In this document: piece by piece, positions 31,139 through 39,966 of the stretch | Position numbering within the stretch: the stretch's first letter is position 1 | Layout: every line of letters begins with the position of its first letter | From: Deinococcus indicus | GTDB taxonomy: Bacteria > Deinococcota > Deinococci > Deinococcales > Deinococcaceae | DNA: 64,000 bases | Direction: 5' to 3' | Assembly: GCF_002198095.1 (NCBI RefSeq) | Contig: NZ_NHMK01000030.1 | Coordinates: forward strand, 203,767 to 267,766 | Notes under the pieces: generated by a model | The model's input: only the letters and a program-made list of their open reading frames with translations | What the model was told of the DNA's origin: nothing | Databases searched by the model: none | Made by a program: the position numbers and the translations under genes

Positions 31139-31610
31139 GGTCTCCCTTCCTTCCCGGCCGGCTCCCTGATGAGAGGAGGGCCGGGCAACCCTGTCAGAAT
31201 ACGGAATTTTCGTGCCCCGGCGTGCCCCCCGGTCCAGGGTGGCGCGGGCGGGGCGGCGACAGACCCCGGCTGGCCGGGGCGTGGGGGCCGGGCGGCGCTC
31301 AGGCCGCGCGGCGCAGCTTCAGGCGGCCCGGCATTCGCGCGCCGGGGGCCGGGCGGCAGGTGCGGACAGTGGGCGCGGCGCAGCGGGGTCGGTGCGACAT
31401 GCGTTCACTGTAGCGGGTGCGGGCAGGCGGGCGAGTCCGTCATCTGGCCTGCCGCCAGCCCGCGCCGCCCGTACCCACCGGGCGCTGTATCCAGGCGCCG
31501 CTGGACCCACGGGGCGCCGCGCTCACAGGGAGCTGTGCTCACACGGCGCCCCTGCCGGACAACCGCTGTAATCACCTTTGCACTTCACAAAATAAAGCTA
31601 CGTTGGCGGC
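31139..31610. other. 472-bp intergenic region between metG and an MFS gene
   Basis: It contains the metG ribosome site at its left end and the MFS -10 box (TACGTT, six bases before ATG) at its right end. In the middle is a possible 33-codon minus-strand gene (31299-31400). The rest is GC-rich with no convincing gene or RNA. Confidence 0.5.
31299..31400 (-). CDS. Candidate leaderless 33-residue basic peptide
   Basis: The reading frame encodes a peptide starting [18 protein letters not shown] and ending LKLRRAA, with about nine Arg/Lys, two Cys and no acidic residue. TACAGT lies six bases upstream of the ATG, the same spacing as real leaderless genes here, which is the main reason to list it. 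It has no recognised family and could be a chance frame in GC-rich DNA. Confidence 0.3.
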   Translation of the reverse strand: MSHRPRCAAPTVRTCRPAPGARMPGRLKLRRAA

Positions 31611-32825
31611 ATGTCCGCGCCCCGCTCCGTACCGCTCACGTCCCCGCCGCCCTCCCCCACCGCCGGGCAGTCCCCGGACCGCCTGACCCAGCTGACGCTG
31701 CTGCTGCTCTCCACCCTGACCATCATGAGCGGCGCGACCATCGCCCCGGCCCTGCCCGCCATGCAGGCGCACTTCGCGGACACCCCCAACGCCGCCTTTC
31801 TGGTCAAGCTGTCCCTGACCGTCGTGGGACTGGCCATCGCCCTGACCGCCCCCCTGAGCGGCGTGCTGGCCGACCGCTACGGCCGCCGCCCAGTGCTGCT
31901 GGTGTCGCTGGTGCTGTACGCGCTGGGCGGCGGGGTGGGGCTGATCGCGGATTCCATCGGGTCGCTGCTGGCCGGGCGGATCGTGCTGGGGCTGGCCGTG
32001 GCGGGCACCATGACGGCCGCCGGGGCGCTCGTGAACGACCTGTTCAGCGGCCCGGCCCGCGGGCGGTTCCTGAGTCAGCAGGCGGCGTTCGGCAATTTCG
32101 GCGGCGCGGTCCTGATGCCGCTGGGCGGACTGCTGGCCGCCGCGTCGTGGCGCGCGCCGTTCGCGCTGTACCTGATCTCGCTGCTGCTGATTCCCCTGAC
32201 CCTGCGCCTGCGCGGCGGCCTGCCCGCCCCGGTCACTGGCGGCGCGGACCCGGCCGTCCGCCCCCACTGGGGCCGCATCGGCGTGATCTACGCCCTGTCG
32301 GTCGGGTACATGATCGTGTTCTACCTGATGCCCACCCAGGGGCCGTTCCTGCTGGGCACGCTGGGCGCCGCGCCCGCCGTGACCGGCCTGCTGCTGGGCG
32401 CGTTCACGCTGGTCGCGGCACTCACCTCGCTGGCCTACTCGCGGTTCACCGGGCGTTTCCAGCCGCAGCGGGTCGCGGCGCTCGGCCTGGGCCTGCTGGG
32501 CGCCGGGTGGCTGACCGTCTCCGGCGCGGCCAGCCCGGCCGGGGCGCTGCTGGGCCTGATTCTGGGCGGGCTGGGCGGCGGGCTGGTCTTCCCGAACCTG
32601 TACACCTGGCTGGCGGACCTGACGCCCCCCGCGTGGCGCGGCCGGGTGACGGCCGGCATGAGCAGCGCCATCTTCCTGGGGCAGTTCCTGAGCCCGGTGC
32701 TGCTGACCAGCCAGCCGGGTCACGAGGGCCTGATCTTCCGGGTGGGCGCGCTGCTGGCCGGGCTGCTGGGCGCGGCCCTGCTGGCGTTCAGTCTGCGGCG
32801 CGCACCGCCCGCCAGGACCGGCTGA
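31611..32825 (+). CDS. Major facilitator superfamily transporter
   Basis: A 404-residue transporter with about 12 membrane segments. The loop 2-3 motif [21 protein letters not shown] is the MFS signature, and the N-terminal segment [20 protein letters not shown] fits the drug-efflux (DHA1) class; [21 protein letters not shown] matches motif C-like regions. It probably exports a drug or metabolite by proton antiport; the substrate is unknown. TACGTT stands six bases before the ATG at 31611. It converges on the GNAT gene with a gap of only three bases and no terminator between them. Confidence 0.88.
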   Translation: MSAPRSVPLTSPPPSPTAGQSPDRLTQLTLLLLSTLTIMSGATIAPALPAMQAHFADTPNAAFLVKLSLTVVGLAIALTAPLSGVLADRYGRRPVLLVSLVLYALGGGVGLIADSIGSLLAGRIVLGLAVAGTMTAAGALVNDLFSGPARGRFLSQQAAFGNFGGAVLMPLGGLLAAASWRAPFALYLISLLLIPLTLRLRGGLPAPVTGGADPAVRPHWGRIGVIYALSVGYMIVFYLMPTQGPFLLGTLGAAPAVTGLLLGAFTLVAALTSLAYSRFTGRFQPQRVAALGLGLLGAGWLTVSGAASPAGALLGLILGGLGGGLVFPNLYTWLADLTPPAWRGRVTAGMSSAIFLGQFLSPVLLTSQPGHEGLIFRVGALLAGLLGAALLAFSLRRAPPARTG

Positions 32826-32828
32826 CCC

Positions 32829-33437
32829 TCAGTTCAGCCGTAACCCGAACGTGACGGCGCCCGGCGTGCGGCCCAGTTCCGTGAAGCCCAGGTGCCGGTA
32901 GAAGCCCTGGGCGTTCACGTTGCGCGCCCCGACGCCCAGGTGGACGCCGACCGCGCCGGCCTCTCGCAGCGCGCCCAGCAGCGTGTCCATCAGGGCGCGG
33001 CCCCGCCCGCCTCCCTGCACGCGTGGCAGCAGGTCGATGTGCAGGTGCGCCGGGTACGCGGCGAGCAGGTCCGGCGGGGTGCGGCGCGGGTGGTGGATCA
33101 GGTGCGCGATCCGTTCGTCCGGCGTGCGGTCGGCGGCGGGAACGGCCTGCGGGTCCGGGTACTGGCGGCGCAGCGGCGGCCACCACGCGCGTTCCAGGGT
33201 GGCCTCGAAGGCGGCGGTGTCCGGGGTGCCCAGCACGTACCCGCCCACGCCGTGGGCGTCTTCCAGCACGAACGCGAAGTCCGGCGCGAAGGTCAGGTAC
33301 GGCGCGGCGTACACCTGCCCCAGGATCAGGGGGTCGCGGTACAGGGCGGTGGCGTCCTGGCCGCTGTCGCCGGTTTCCAGGCAGATGCTCAGCAGCGCGG
33401 CGCGGTCGGTTTCACGGGCGGAACGCAGGGTCGGCAC
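32829..33437 (-). CDS. GNAT-family N-acetyltransferase
   Basis: A 202-residue acetyltransferase with the acetyl-CoA loop [19 protein letters not shown] (R/Q-x-x-G-x-G/A) and the following [21 protein letters not shown], typical of GNAT motifs A and B. The N-terminal part ([20 protein letters not shown]) is the usual first strand and helix. The acceptor cannot be told; small-molecule amines or protein N-termini are possible. GTG at 33437 is the start and CACTGT lies five bases upstream. It is divergent from ruvA across about 100 bp. Confidence 0.85.
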   Translation of the reverse strand: MPTLRSARETDRAALLSICLETGDSGQDATALYRDPLILGQVYAAPYLTFAPDFAFVLEDAHGVGGYVLGTPDTAAFEATLERAWWPPLRRQYPDPQAVPAADRTPDERIAHLIHHPRRTPPDLLAAYPAHLHIDLLPRVQGGGRGRALMDTLLGALREAGAVGVHLGVGARNVNAQGFYRHLGFTELGRTPGAVTFGLRLN

Positions 33438-33527
33438 GCTGCACAGTGCAGCACACCGGCGCGCCGGGTGGGGGCGGGGGTGGTGCGAACCTGCCGCCCG
33501 CCGCTGTGTTCTGTTCAGAGCGGAATG

Positions 33528-33533
33528 TACACT
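33528..33533 (+). promoter_or_regulatory. -10 box (TACACT) for leaderless ruvA mRNA
   Basis: TACACT is followed by seven bases and the ruvA ATG at 33541. No clear RDRM damage-response operator is seen in the 60 bases upstream. Confidence 0.65.
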
Positions 33534-33540
33534 GGAGCGG

Positions 33541-34143
33541 ATGATTGCCTACCTGTCCGGCGTGGTCCGGGAAATACGTGAACACAGCGCCGTGATCGTC
33601 GCGGGCGGCGTGGGGTACGAGGTGCAGTGCCCGTCCAGCACCCTGGGGAAACTCACGGCGGGCGAGACGGCCGAACTGAACACCCGCTTCGTGGTCCGCG
33701 AGGACGCGCAGCTGCTGTTCGGCTTCCATGACGCCGACAGCGTCCGGATCTTCGACCTGCTCACCAGCGTCAGCGGGGTCGGGCCGAAACTGGCGCTGGC
33801 GCTGCTGTCCGCCATGCCGGTCAGCGCCCTGGCGGCCGGGGTGCTGGGCGGCGACGTGAAACTCCTGAGCAGCGTCAGCGGCGTCGGCAAGAAGACCGCC
33901 GAGCGGCTGGTGCTGGAATTGCAGGGCAAGGTGCCCGAGCATCTGGCAGCCCCGGCGGCCGGCGCGGGCGGCGTGAAGGCGGCGCGGGTCACGACGACCG
34001 CCGGACGCGACGCCGTGGACGCCCTGCTGGCCCTGGGCTTCCGCGAGGCGCAGGTGCGGGCGACCGTGGCCGAACTGCTGGCCGCCGAACCGGACCTGAA
34101 CGCCGACCAGCTTATCCGCCGTTCGCTGGGACGCCTGCGCTGA
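33541..34143 (+). CDS. ruvA: Holliday junction branch-migration protein RuvA
   Basis: A 200-residue protein of standard length. Domain I is an OB fold (MIAYLSGVVREIREHSAVIVAGGVGYEV), domain II has two helix-hairpin-helix motifs (SGVGPKLALALL and SGVGKKTAERLVLEL), and domain III is the RuvB-binding module (DAVDALLALGFREAQVRATV, DQLIRRSLGRLR). RuvA tetramers hold the four-way junction while RuvB drives migration during recombinational repair. ruvB and ruvC are not adjacent. Its last 32 bases overlap the convergent IPP isomerase gene. Confidence 0.97.
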   Translation: MIAYLSGVVREIREHSAVIVAGGVGYEVQCPSSTLGKLTAGETAELNTRFVVREDAQLLFGFHDADSVRIFDLLTSVSGVGPKLALALLSAMPVSALAAGVLGGDVKLLSSVSGVGKKTAERLVLELQGKVPEHLAAPAAGAGGVKAARVTTTAGRDAVDALLALGFREAQVRATVAELLAAEPDLNADQLIRRSLGRLR

Positions 34144-35197
34144 GGCCCGCCCCGGCGCGCAGGTCGTCCAGGCCCGCGTACCCCCCGACGAACAGCGCGA
34201 CCCGCAACTCGTGAATGAACTGCCGCAACCAGTCCTCGGCGGCGTCCGCGCTGTCCAGGGCGGGTTCCAGCAGCGGGCGGGCCACAGCGACCACCTGCGC
34301 GCCCAGGCTCAGGGCGCGGGCGGCGTCCAGTCCCGTCCGGATGCCGCCCGAGGCGATCAGCGGCGTGCCCGGCGCAGCCAGCCGGGCGTCCCGCAGGGCC
34401 TGCGCGGTCGGAATGCCCAGGTCGCACAGGTCCGGCGTGCGCACCTGCCCGTGATGCACGAGCTGCTCGACCCGCGCCCAGCTGGTGCCGCCCGCCCCGG
34501 CCACGTCCATCGCGGCGAAGCCCGCGCTCGCCACGGCCTGCACGGTGCGGCGGTCCAGGCCGTGCCCGACCTCCTTCAGGATCACCGGGAACGGCAGCGT
34601 GGGGACCAGGGCCGCCAGCCGGTCGGTCAGTCCGGCCCAGTTGGTATCGCCGCCCGCCTGCAACGCCTCCTGAAGCGGGTTGACGTGAATGGCCAGCGCG
34701 TCCGCCCCGACCTCCTGCACGGCGCGGGTGGCGTGCGTGGCGTCGTACCCGAGCAGGAACTGCGCGCCGCCCAGGTTCCCGACGAGCAGGATGTCCGGCG
34801 CCCACTCGCGCACCAGGAAGCTGGCGCGGGCCTGCGGGCGTTCCAGCATCACGCGCTGTGAGCCGAGCATCATCCCGATCTCCAGGCGCTGCGCGGCCGT
34901 GGCGAGGTTGCGGTTGATGCGCCCGGCCGCGTCGGCGCCGCCGGTCATCGCGCCGATCAGGACGGGAGCGCTCAGGGCGCGGCCCAGGAAGTCGGCGCGC
35001 AGGTCCACGCCCTTCAGGTCGCGTTCCGGCAGCGCGCGGTACGGCCAGGGCACCTCGCGCAGGCCGGTGTCGCGCGCGGCGTACTGGCTGTCCGGGCGCA
35101 GGCAGGCCTCGATGTGCCGCAGTTTGCGCTGCTCGATCCCGCCGGCACCGGCCTGCGGGGGGATGGCCTGCGGGGGGATGGAAGGGGCGTCGGTCAC
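34112..35197 (-). CDS. fni: Type 2 isopentenyl-diphosphate delta-isomerase
   Basis: A 361-residue FMN enzyme with RKLRHIEACLRPDSQY, LIGAMTGGADAAGRINRNLA, IHVNPLQEALQAGGDTNW, the FMN-binding VDVAGAGGTSW-like block (MDVAGAGGTSWARVE) and ASGGIRTGLDAARALSLGA. It interconverts IPP and DMAPP with reduced FMN and NADPH, feeding carotenoid and quinone synthesis after the MEP route that begins with dxs (23.4 kb). The GTG at 35197 is chosen because TACCCT lies seven bases upstream. The 3' end overlaps ruvA by 32 bp in convergent orientation. Confidence 0.95.
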   Translation of the reverse strand: MTDAPSIPPQAIPPQAGAGGIEQRKLRHIEACLRPDSQYAARDTGLREVPWPYRALPERDLKGVDLRADFLGRALSAPVLIGAMTGGADAAGRINRNLATAAQRLEIGMMLGSQRVMLERPQARASFLVREWAPDILLVGNLGGAQFLLGYDATHATRAVQEVGADALAIHVNPLQEALQAGGDTNWAGLTDRLAALVPTLPFPVILKEVGHGLDRRTVQAVASAGFAAMDVAGAGGTSWARVEQLVHHGQVRTPDLCDLGIPTAQALRDARLAAPGTPLIASGGIRTGLDAARALSLGAQVVAVARPLLEPALDSADAAEDWLRQFIHELRVALFVGGYAGLDDLRAGAGLSAGVPANGG

Positions 35198-35319
35198 GCG
35201 GTCCAGGGTAACGGGCGCGGCGGGCGTGGGCGGTGGGATTCCCCCCGAACCGCCGCGCCCGGCCGGGACGCGACCGGCCCCGCGTACCGCACGGTCCCAA
35301 CGTGCCACGTGACACAATG

Positions 35320-35348
35320 TTGACAGTTCCGGAAACCCGAGGTACTAT
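35320..35348 (+). promoter_or_regulatory. Strong sigma-70-type promoter of the initiator tRNA
   Basis: A perfect TTGACA (-35) at 35320-35325 and TACTAT (-10) at 35343-35348, separated by 17 bases, lie about 65 bases before the tRNA. It is the only full consensus promoter found in the window. Confidence 0.85.
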
Positions 35349-35412
35349 TCCTGAGCGCTGAGAGCGGGAACGAAAGAAACCGCGACGCAGACGCACAAAG
35401 TTCAACCAGAGT

Positions 35413-35491
<79 letters not shown>

Positions 35492-35495
35492 AACG

Positions 35496-35513
35496 CCCCC
35501 ACTTCGGTGGGGG
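35496..35513 (+). terminator. Rho-independent terminator after the tRNA
   Basis: CCCCCAC TTCG GTGGGGG forms a seven-pair stem with a stable UUCG loop followed by TCTTTCTTT, a classic intrinsic terminator. Confidence 0.92.
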
Positions 35514-35588
35514 TCTTTCTTTATATTCCCCCTTCATGTTCCCCTGCCCAACCGGAACGACCGGGCGGCGCGCGGCGTACTGTACGGC

Positions 35589-36089
35589 GTGAGTCTCGCC
35601 TTCCTGATCTTTCTCGTCGCCTGGGTGATCGGCATGATCGGCACCTTCGTGCCCGCCGTACCCGCCACCGTCATCATCTTCCTGGGCTCCGTCGCCGCCA
35701 CCCTGGTCGACGGGTTCCAGCCGTGGCCGGACCTGCCGTTCCTGCTGACCTTCCTGCTCATCACGGTCGCCATCAGCATGGTCGACAACGTCGCCTCGGC
35801 CTGGGGGGCGCGCCGGTACGGCGGCAGCCGTCAGGCCATGTGGGGCGCGCTGATCGGCGGTCTGGTCGGCATCTTCATTCCCTTCGGCCTGCTCGTCGGC
35901 CCGCTGGCCGGCGCGCTGCTCGCGGAACTGCTGGTCGTGCGCAAAGCCCCGCTGGACGCCGCGCGGGCCGCGTGGGGCACCCTGATCGGCCTGCTGGCCG
36001 GACTGGCCGCCAAACTCGTGCTGCACCTGCTGATCGGCCTGTACGAACTGTGGCGCCTGTGGGACCCCGCCCGCTCCGTCTTCGGCTGA
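35589..36089 (+). CDS. DUF456-family membrane protein
   Basis: A 166-residue, very hydrophobic protein with about four or five membrane spans, matching the DUF456 layout: N-terminal [21 protein letters not shown], a central [20 protein letters not shown] loop and [30 protein letters not shown]. The glycine-zipper-like central segment is typical. The function of DUF456 is unknown. The start is GTG; TACTGT lies five bases upstream. A 12-bp hairpin follows. Confidence 0.85.
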   Translation: MSLAFLIFLVAWVIGMIGTFVPAVPATVIIFLGSVAATLVDGFQPWPDLPFLLTFLLITVAISMVDNVASAWGARRYGGSRQAMWGALIGGLVGIFIPFGLLVGPLAGALLAELLVVRKAPLDAARAAWGTLIGLLAGLAAKLVLHLLIGLYELWRLWDPARSVFG

Positions 36090-36108
36090 ACCGCACCCAC
36101 CACGCGCA

Positions 36109-36139
36109 GGGGGGCCGCCCGGCAACTGGGCGGCCCCCC
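36109..36139. terminator. 12-bp hairpin between DUF456 and Yip1 genes
   Basis: GGGGGGCCGCCC (36109-36120) pairs with GGGCGGCCCCCC (36128-36139) around seven bases, between convergent genes. Confidence 0.75.
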
Positions 36140-36151
36140 TCGCGCATCGGC

Positions 36152-36865
36152 TCAACGCTGGAACAGCAGCGGTGCCAGCGCGATGAACCCCACCGCCAGC
36201 GCCGGCACGAGCGGCAGCAGCGCCCCCAGCAGCGCCCGGCCGGGCCGCCCGGTCAGCTCACGGAACGCCGGGAAACTCAGGGCACACTGCGCGGCCGTGC
36301 CCAGCATCGTCACGGCCAGCAGCAGGAACGCGGCGGGCGTGCGGGCCAGCCCGGCCAGCGCCAGCCGCTGCACCGCCTGATTGTCGCTGCCCGCCAGCGC
36401 CCCGGCCGCCGGCATCCAGGCGTCACGCGGCGTCAGGAACGCCACGGCCGTCACCAGCAGGTACAGCGGCGGCAGCAACGCGAAACTCGCGCCGTACACC
36501 TCGGCCGCCCGACCCGCCCGCCCGGCACCCAGCCAGCCCAGCAGCCACATCAGCAGGAACGTGAACATCGCCAGGAACGCCCCACCGACCGCGTTCGTCA
36601 CGTGGACCAGCAGCGGCGACGCGCCGCCCGCCACGCTGGCCGCCAGATTCACCGCCGGACTCACCAGCGCCGCGTACGCCACCCCGGACAGCGCCGCACT
36701 CAGGACCGTCACACCCAGGTACCGCCACGCGACCGGATCGGTCGGCGCGAGCCGCCGCGCGAACACGCGCGGACCGGTCAGGAACTCGGTCGGCAGCGGC
36801 GCCGGCGGATCAGACGCCGCCGGCGGCCGGGAGGACGAAGAGGAAGCGGATCGGGAACGCGCCAT
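36152..36865 (-). CDS. Yip1-family multi-pass membrane protein
   Basis: A 237-residue protein with an N-terminal Ser/Pro-rich cytoplasmic tail (residues 1-40) and five membrane segments, including LGVTVLSAALSGVAYAALV, GGAFLAMFTFLLMWLLGWLG and a C-terminal ALLPLVPALAVGFIALAPLL. This arrangement is the bacterial Yip1 domain, whose role is not known. The ATG at 36865 is chosen because TACCAT lies seven bases upstream; an in-frame ATG at 36874 overlaps that box and cannot be used on a leaderless mRNA. A CPBP protease gene lies upstream on the same strand. Confidence 0.72.
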   Translation of the reverse strand: MARSRSASSSSSRPPAASDPPAPLPTEFLTGPRVFARRLAPTDPVAWRYLGVTVLSAALSGVAYAALVSPAVNLAASVAGGASPLLVHVTNAVGGAFLAMFTFLLMWLLGWLGAGRAGRAAEVYGASFALLPPLYLLVTAVAFLTPRDAWMPAAGALAGSDNQAVQRLALAGLARTPAAFLLLAVTMLGTAAQCALSFPAFRELTGRPGRALLGALLPLVPALAVGFIALAPLLFQR

Positions 36866-36904
36866 TCCCAGCATGGTAACGGCGCGGGGCGGTCACGGAA
36901 ACGC

Positions 36905-37861
36905 TCAGCGGCCCCGCAACCCGGCCACCCACGCCGACACGCCCGGCACGGTCAGCAGCAGCGCACTCAGGCCGAACAGCAGCGCAGCCACGTACGCCCC
37001 GCTGAGCCACGGCCCCGGCGCGGACCGCTCCTGCGGGTCTGCTTTCGGGGTCAGCCACAGGTGCAGCACGACCATCACCACCGTCCCGAACAGCGCCGCA
37101 CCGACCGCCAGCGGCACCTTCAGGGCCGGGTTCGAGAGCAGCTCGGTCGCCTGCTCCGGATCGGTCGGCAGCCGCCCCGCCAGGAACGCACCCAGCCCCA
37201 GCGCGATGGTGTTGTTCAGCGCGTGAATGATCACGGCGTTCCACACGCTGCCCGTGTGCTGCGTCACGCGCGCCAGCACGTACGCCAGCGGCAGGATGCC
37301 GACCACGCTGACCGGCGCGCCGTGCGCCACCGCGAACACCACCGACGACGTGACCGCCGCCACCCCGAACCCCGCCGCGCGCTCGTGCCCGCGCATCATC
37401 AGGCCCCGGAACGCGACCTCCTCGGCCAGCGGAATCAGCAGGCCCGCCGCGACCAGCAGCACCCACAGGTCCACGCCGCTGCTCAGGAACTGCGGGGTGC
37501 TGCCCGCCGTGTCCGGAAACAGCGTCACGAACGCCAGCACGAACGCCCGCGACGCCAGGAACGCCAGCACGAAGGCCGCTGCCGCCACCCCCCACGCGGG
37601 CGGCGTGCGCCAGCGCACATCCCGGAACAGCGCGTCCATCGGCCCCCGGAACACGGTCAGGCCCACCAGCACCACCACCACGAACGCCCCCAGCAGCGAC
37701 ACGCCCAGCGGCAACCCCAGCGCCATCAGCCCCGCCGACGCCGCGTTCTGCACCAGCAGCAGCGCCAGCGCCGCCCGGTTCCCATCGACCGCCCGCACGC
37801 CACGCGGCGCAGGCAAGTCAGGCGGATCGGTGGTCACAGGCAGGGCATCCGGAACGGTCAT
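36905..37861 (-). CDS. CPBP-family intramembrane glutamic protease
   Basis: A 318-residue membrane protein with about eight spans and the Abi/CPBP motifs: [14 protein letters not shown] (paired Glu and Arg of motif 1), [12 protein letters not shown] (motif 2 His) and [15 protein letters not shown] (motif 4 His-Asn). Rce1-like members cleave CAAX proteins or peptides within the membrane; in bacteria some are self-immunity proteins for bacteriocins, but no bacteriocin gene is near. TAGGCT is seven bases before the ATG at 37861. It is possibly cotranscribed with the Yip1 gene 39 bp downstream. Confidence 0.88.
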   Translation of the reverse strand: MTVPDALPVTTDPPDLPAPRGVRAVDGNRAALALLLVQNAASAGLMALGLPLGVSLLGAFVVVVLVGLTVFRGPMDALFRDVRWRTPPAWGVAAAAFVLAFLASRAFVLAFVTLFPDTAGSTPQFLSSGVDLWVLLVAAGLLIPLAEEVAFRGLMMRGHERAAGFGVAAVTSSVVFAVAHGAPVSVVGILPLAYVLARVTQHTGSVWNAVIIHALNNTIALGLGAFLAGRLPTDPEQATELLSNPALKVPLAVGAALFGTVVMVVLHLWLTPKADPQERSAPGPWLSGAYVAALLFGLSALLLTVPGVSAWVAGLRGR

Positions 37862-37949
37862 ACCCCCGAGCCTACCGCGCCCACCCCACACGGCGCGTCA
37901 ACGGAAAGTTGAGGCGCGGGGGGCAGGAACCGCGTGTCCGCGCCCCCCG

Positions 37950-38966
37950 TCAGGCCGTCAGCACGCGGATCGCCCCGGCCAGCGCCTCGTCGTCGATCTG
38001 GTGGTGCAGCACGAAGCGCACGCTGTCCGGCCCCAGCGCGTTGCACAGCACGCCCTGTTCGCTCCAGCGGGCGGCGTGCGCGGCGGCGTCCGGCACGGCG
38101 GCGTAGATGATGTTCGTCTGCACGGCCGCCATGTTCACGTCGAAACCCGCGTTCACCAGCGCCTCGGCCAGTTCACGGGTGCGGCGGTGATCCTCGGCCA
38201 GCCGGGCCGGCCCCTCGCGCAGGGCCACGAGCGCGGCCGCCGCCAGCACGCCCGCCTGCCGCATCCCGCCGCCCATCATCTTGCGGTAACGGTGCGCCTG
38301 CCGCATCTGGGCCGCGCTGCCCACCAGCACGCTGCCCACCGGGGCACCCAGGCCCTTGGACAGGCACACGCTGACCGTGTCGAACAGCCCCGTCACGTCC
38401 CGCAGCGACACACCCAACGCCACCGCCGCATTCAGCACCCGCGCGCCGTCCAGGTGCAGCGGCAGGCCCTCCTCGGTCGCCACCGCGCGAATCCCGGCCA
38501 GCACGTCCAGCGGAATCACCGTCCCGCCCGCCTTGTTGTGCGTGTTCTCCAGACTGATCAACCCGCTCGGGGACTGGTGAACGCTGCGCCGCACCGCCGC
38601 ACGCACGTCCTCCGGAGCCGGCACGCCCAGCAGCGCCGGCACGAAGCGCGGCACCACCCCACTGAACGCCGCCATCATGCCCAGCTCCCACTCGTAGATG
38701 TGCGAGCCCTCCGCGCAGATGACCTCCTCGCCCCGCCGGGTGTGCAGAGCGATCGCCACCTGATTCGTCATCGTCCCCGACGGCATGAACAACCCCGCCT
38801 CGTGCCCGGTCAGGCGCGCCACCTCCGCCTGCAACTCGTTCACGGTCGGGTCCTCGCCGTACACGTCGTCCCCCACCGGCGCCTGCGCCATCGCCTCGCG
38901 CATGGCAGACGTGGGGGTCGTGACGGTATCGGAACGCAGATCGGCAATCAGGCGGGAGGCAGTCAT
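37950..38966 (-). CDS. ltaE: Low-specificity L-threonine aldolase
   Basis: A 338-residue PLP enzyme with [19 protein letters not shown] at the start, [15 protein letters not shown], the PLP lysine in [19 protein letters not shown], and [10 protein letters not shown]. It cleaves L-threonine or L-allo-threonine to glycine and acetaldehyde. TAGCAT lies seven bases before the ATG at 38966, so the mRNA is probably leaderless. It stands alone between a protease gene and a frameshifted repeat-protein gene. Family assignment is firm; stereo-preference cannot be read from sequence. Confidence 0.93.
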   Translation of the reverse strand: MTASRLIADLRSDTVTTPTSAMREAMAQAPVGDDVYGEDPTVNELQAEVARLTGHEAGLFMPSGTMTNQVAIALHTRRGEEVICAEGSHIYEWELGMMAAFSGVVPRFVPALLGVPAPEDVRAAVRRSVHQSPSGLISLENTHNKAGGTVIPLDVLAGIRAVATEEGLPLHLDGARVLNAAVALGVSLRDVTGLFDTVSVCLSKGLGAPVGSVLVGSAAQMRQAHRYRKMMGGGMRQAGVLAAAALVALREGPARLAEDHRRTRELAEALVNAGFDVNMAAVQTNIIYAAVPDAAAHAARWSEQGVLCNALGPDSVRFVLHHQIDDEALAGAIRVLTA

Positions 38967-39003
38967 GCCCCGGATGCTACGCCGCGCCGCAACGCACCGT
39001 GTC

Positions 39004-39966
39004 CTACAGGTCCGGCCAGAGGTCACGCCGTACTGCGTTCGCGACGGCCTGTACGGGGTCCTCCAGCAGTCGGCGCGCGATGAACTCCGGCAGATTCGTG
39101 CGGGAGACGGCGGATTGCCGCAACTCCCAGTTCATGGCCTGGACTGAGATCAACTGGTCCCACAGGTCCGGGGTCATAAACGGGGAGTCCAGCATGACGT
39201 GCAGCAACTCCGTGATCCGCTGGTGTTCCTCGCCGTGACCCCTGTTCAAGAATCGGAACCAGTGGATTCCCTGCATGACCAGGGCGCGCAGGTGATCCGC
39301 CGTGAAGTTCGGGTGCCGCACGAGTAGGAGGTCGTGCACGGTGCCCACCAGCCGCGCCAGCAGCGTGGGGGGCGTGGTCGGGTCGCTCAGCAGGGTCGGG
39401 ACCGCGTCCGGCCCTAACGCCCGCAGCTGCTCGATGATCGGCAGGGATGGCGTGGCCGGATTGGCAGCGAGGTTCACCAGCACGTCCCCGGTGGCGACCT
39501 CGGCGTACACGCCCAGCAGTTCGGGCGGTAGTGACTCCCCGGTGTGGATGTATGGGTTGAGCGCACCCGGTCCCAGGCGAGCCAGCAGTTCGGGCGGTAG
39601 TGACTCCCCGGTGTGGATGTATGGGTTGAGCGCACCCGGTCCCAGGCGAGCCAGCACCTCGCGCGCCACCGAAGGTGGCAGCGTCGGGTTTTCCAATAAC
39701 GCCCAGGTCACCCAGTCTTCCGGGTCGCTGGCGAGACGCCGGGCCAGAGGCTCGTCCAGCGGCGCTTTCTGGGCCATGTTCCGCCGGGCTTGCCCGTTGT
39801 GCGAATTCAGGAGCGTGTCCCGCACATCGGGCGGCAGGTCCGGGCGTTCGGCGAGTTCGCCCTGATCGTACTCATCCAGTCCGGGCAGTAGCTTCCGGAA
39901 GAACTCTGCCGCGAGTGGCCGGTCTGGCAGCGCCCACACGGGCAAGGGGCCGTACCCGGCCATCAC
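39004..39966 (-). CDS. Leucine-rich-variant repeat protein, 3' part after a frameshift
   Basis: A 320-residue frame composed of LRV-type repeats ([52 protein letters not shown]). In-frame sequence just before its nominal GTG reads [16 protein letters not shown], so the protein looks like the natural continuation of the frame at 39872-41131, displaced by one base. It is probably the C-terminal half of one broken gene. It also contains an exact 69-bp tandem duplication (39513-39650). LRV proteins are helical solenoids of unknown role. Confidence 0.6.
   Translation of the reverse strand: MMAGYGPLPVWALPDRPLAAEFFRKLLPGLDEYDQGELAERPDLPPDVRDTLLNSHNGQARRNMAQKAPLDEPLARRLASDPEDWVTWALLENPTLPPSVAREVLARLGPGALNPYIHTGESLPPELLARLGPGALNPYIHTGESLPPELLGVYAEVATGDVLVNLAANPATPSLPIIEQLRALGPDAVPTLLSDPTTPPTLLARLVGTVHDLLLVRHPNFTADHLRALVMQGIHWFRFLNRGHGEEHQRITELLHVMLDSPFMTPDLWDQLISVQAMNWELRQSAVSRTNLPEFIARRLLEDPVQAVANAVRRDLWPDL
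39513..39656 (-). repeat. Exact 69-bp tandem duplication in LRV gene
   Basis: Positions 39513-39581 are repeated base for base at 39582-39650, with six further matching bases. Each unit encodes 23 residues containing [18 protein letters not shown], roughly one solenoid repeat, so the frame is kept. The lack of any difference implies a very recent event. Confidence 0.9.

Noticed and set aside
33470..33540. RDRM operator upstream of ruvA
   Set aside because: No stretch resembles the inverted TTATGTC...GACATAA pattern; only the -10 box is convincing.
36905..37861. CPBP protease as part of a bacteriocin or toxin system
   Set aside because: No small precursor peptide, ABC exporter or modification enzyme lies nearby; neighbours are unrelated membrane and amino-acid genes.
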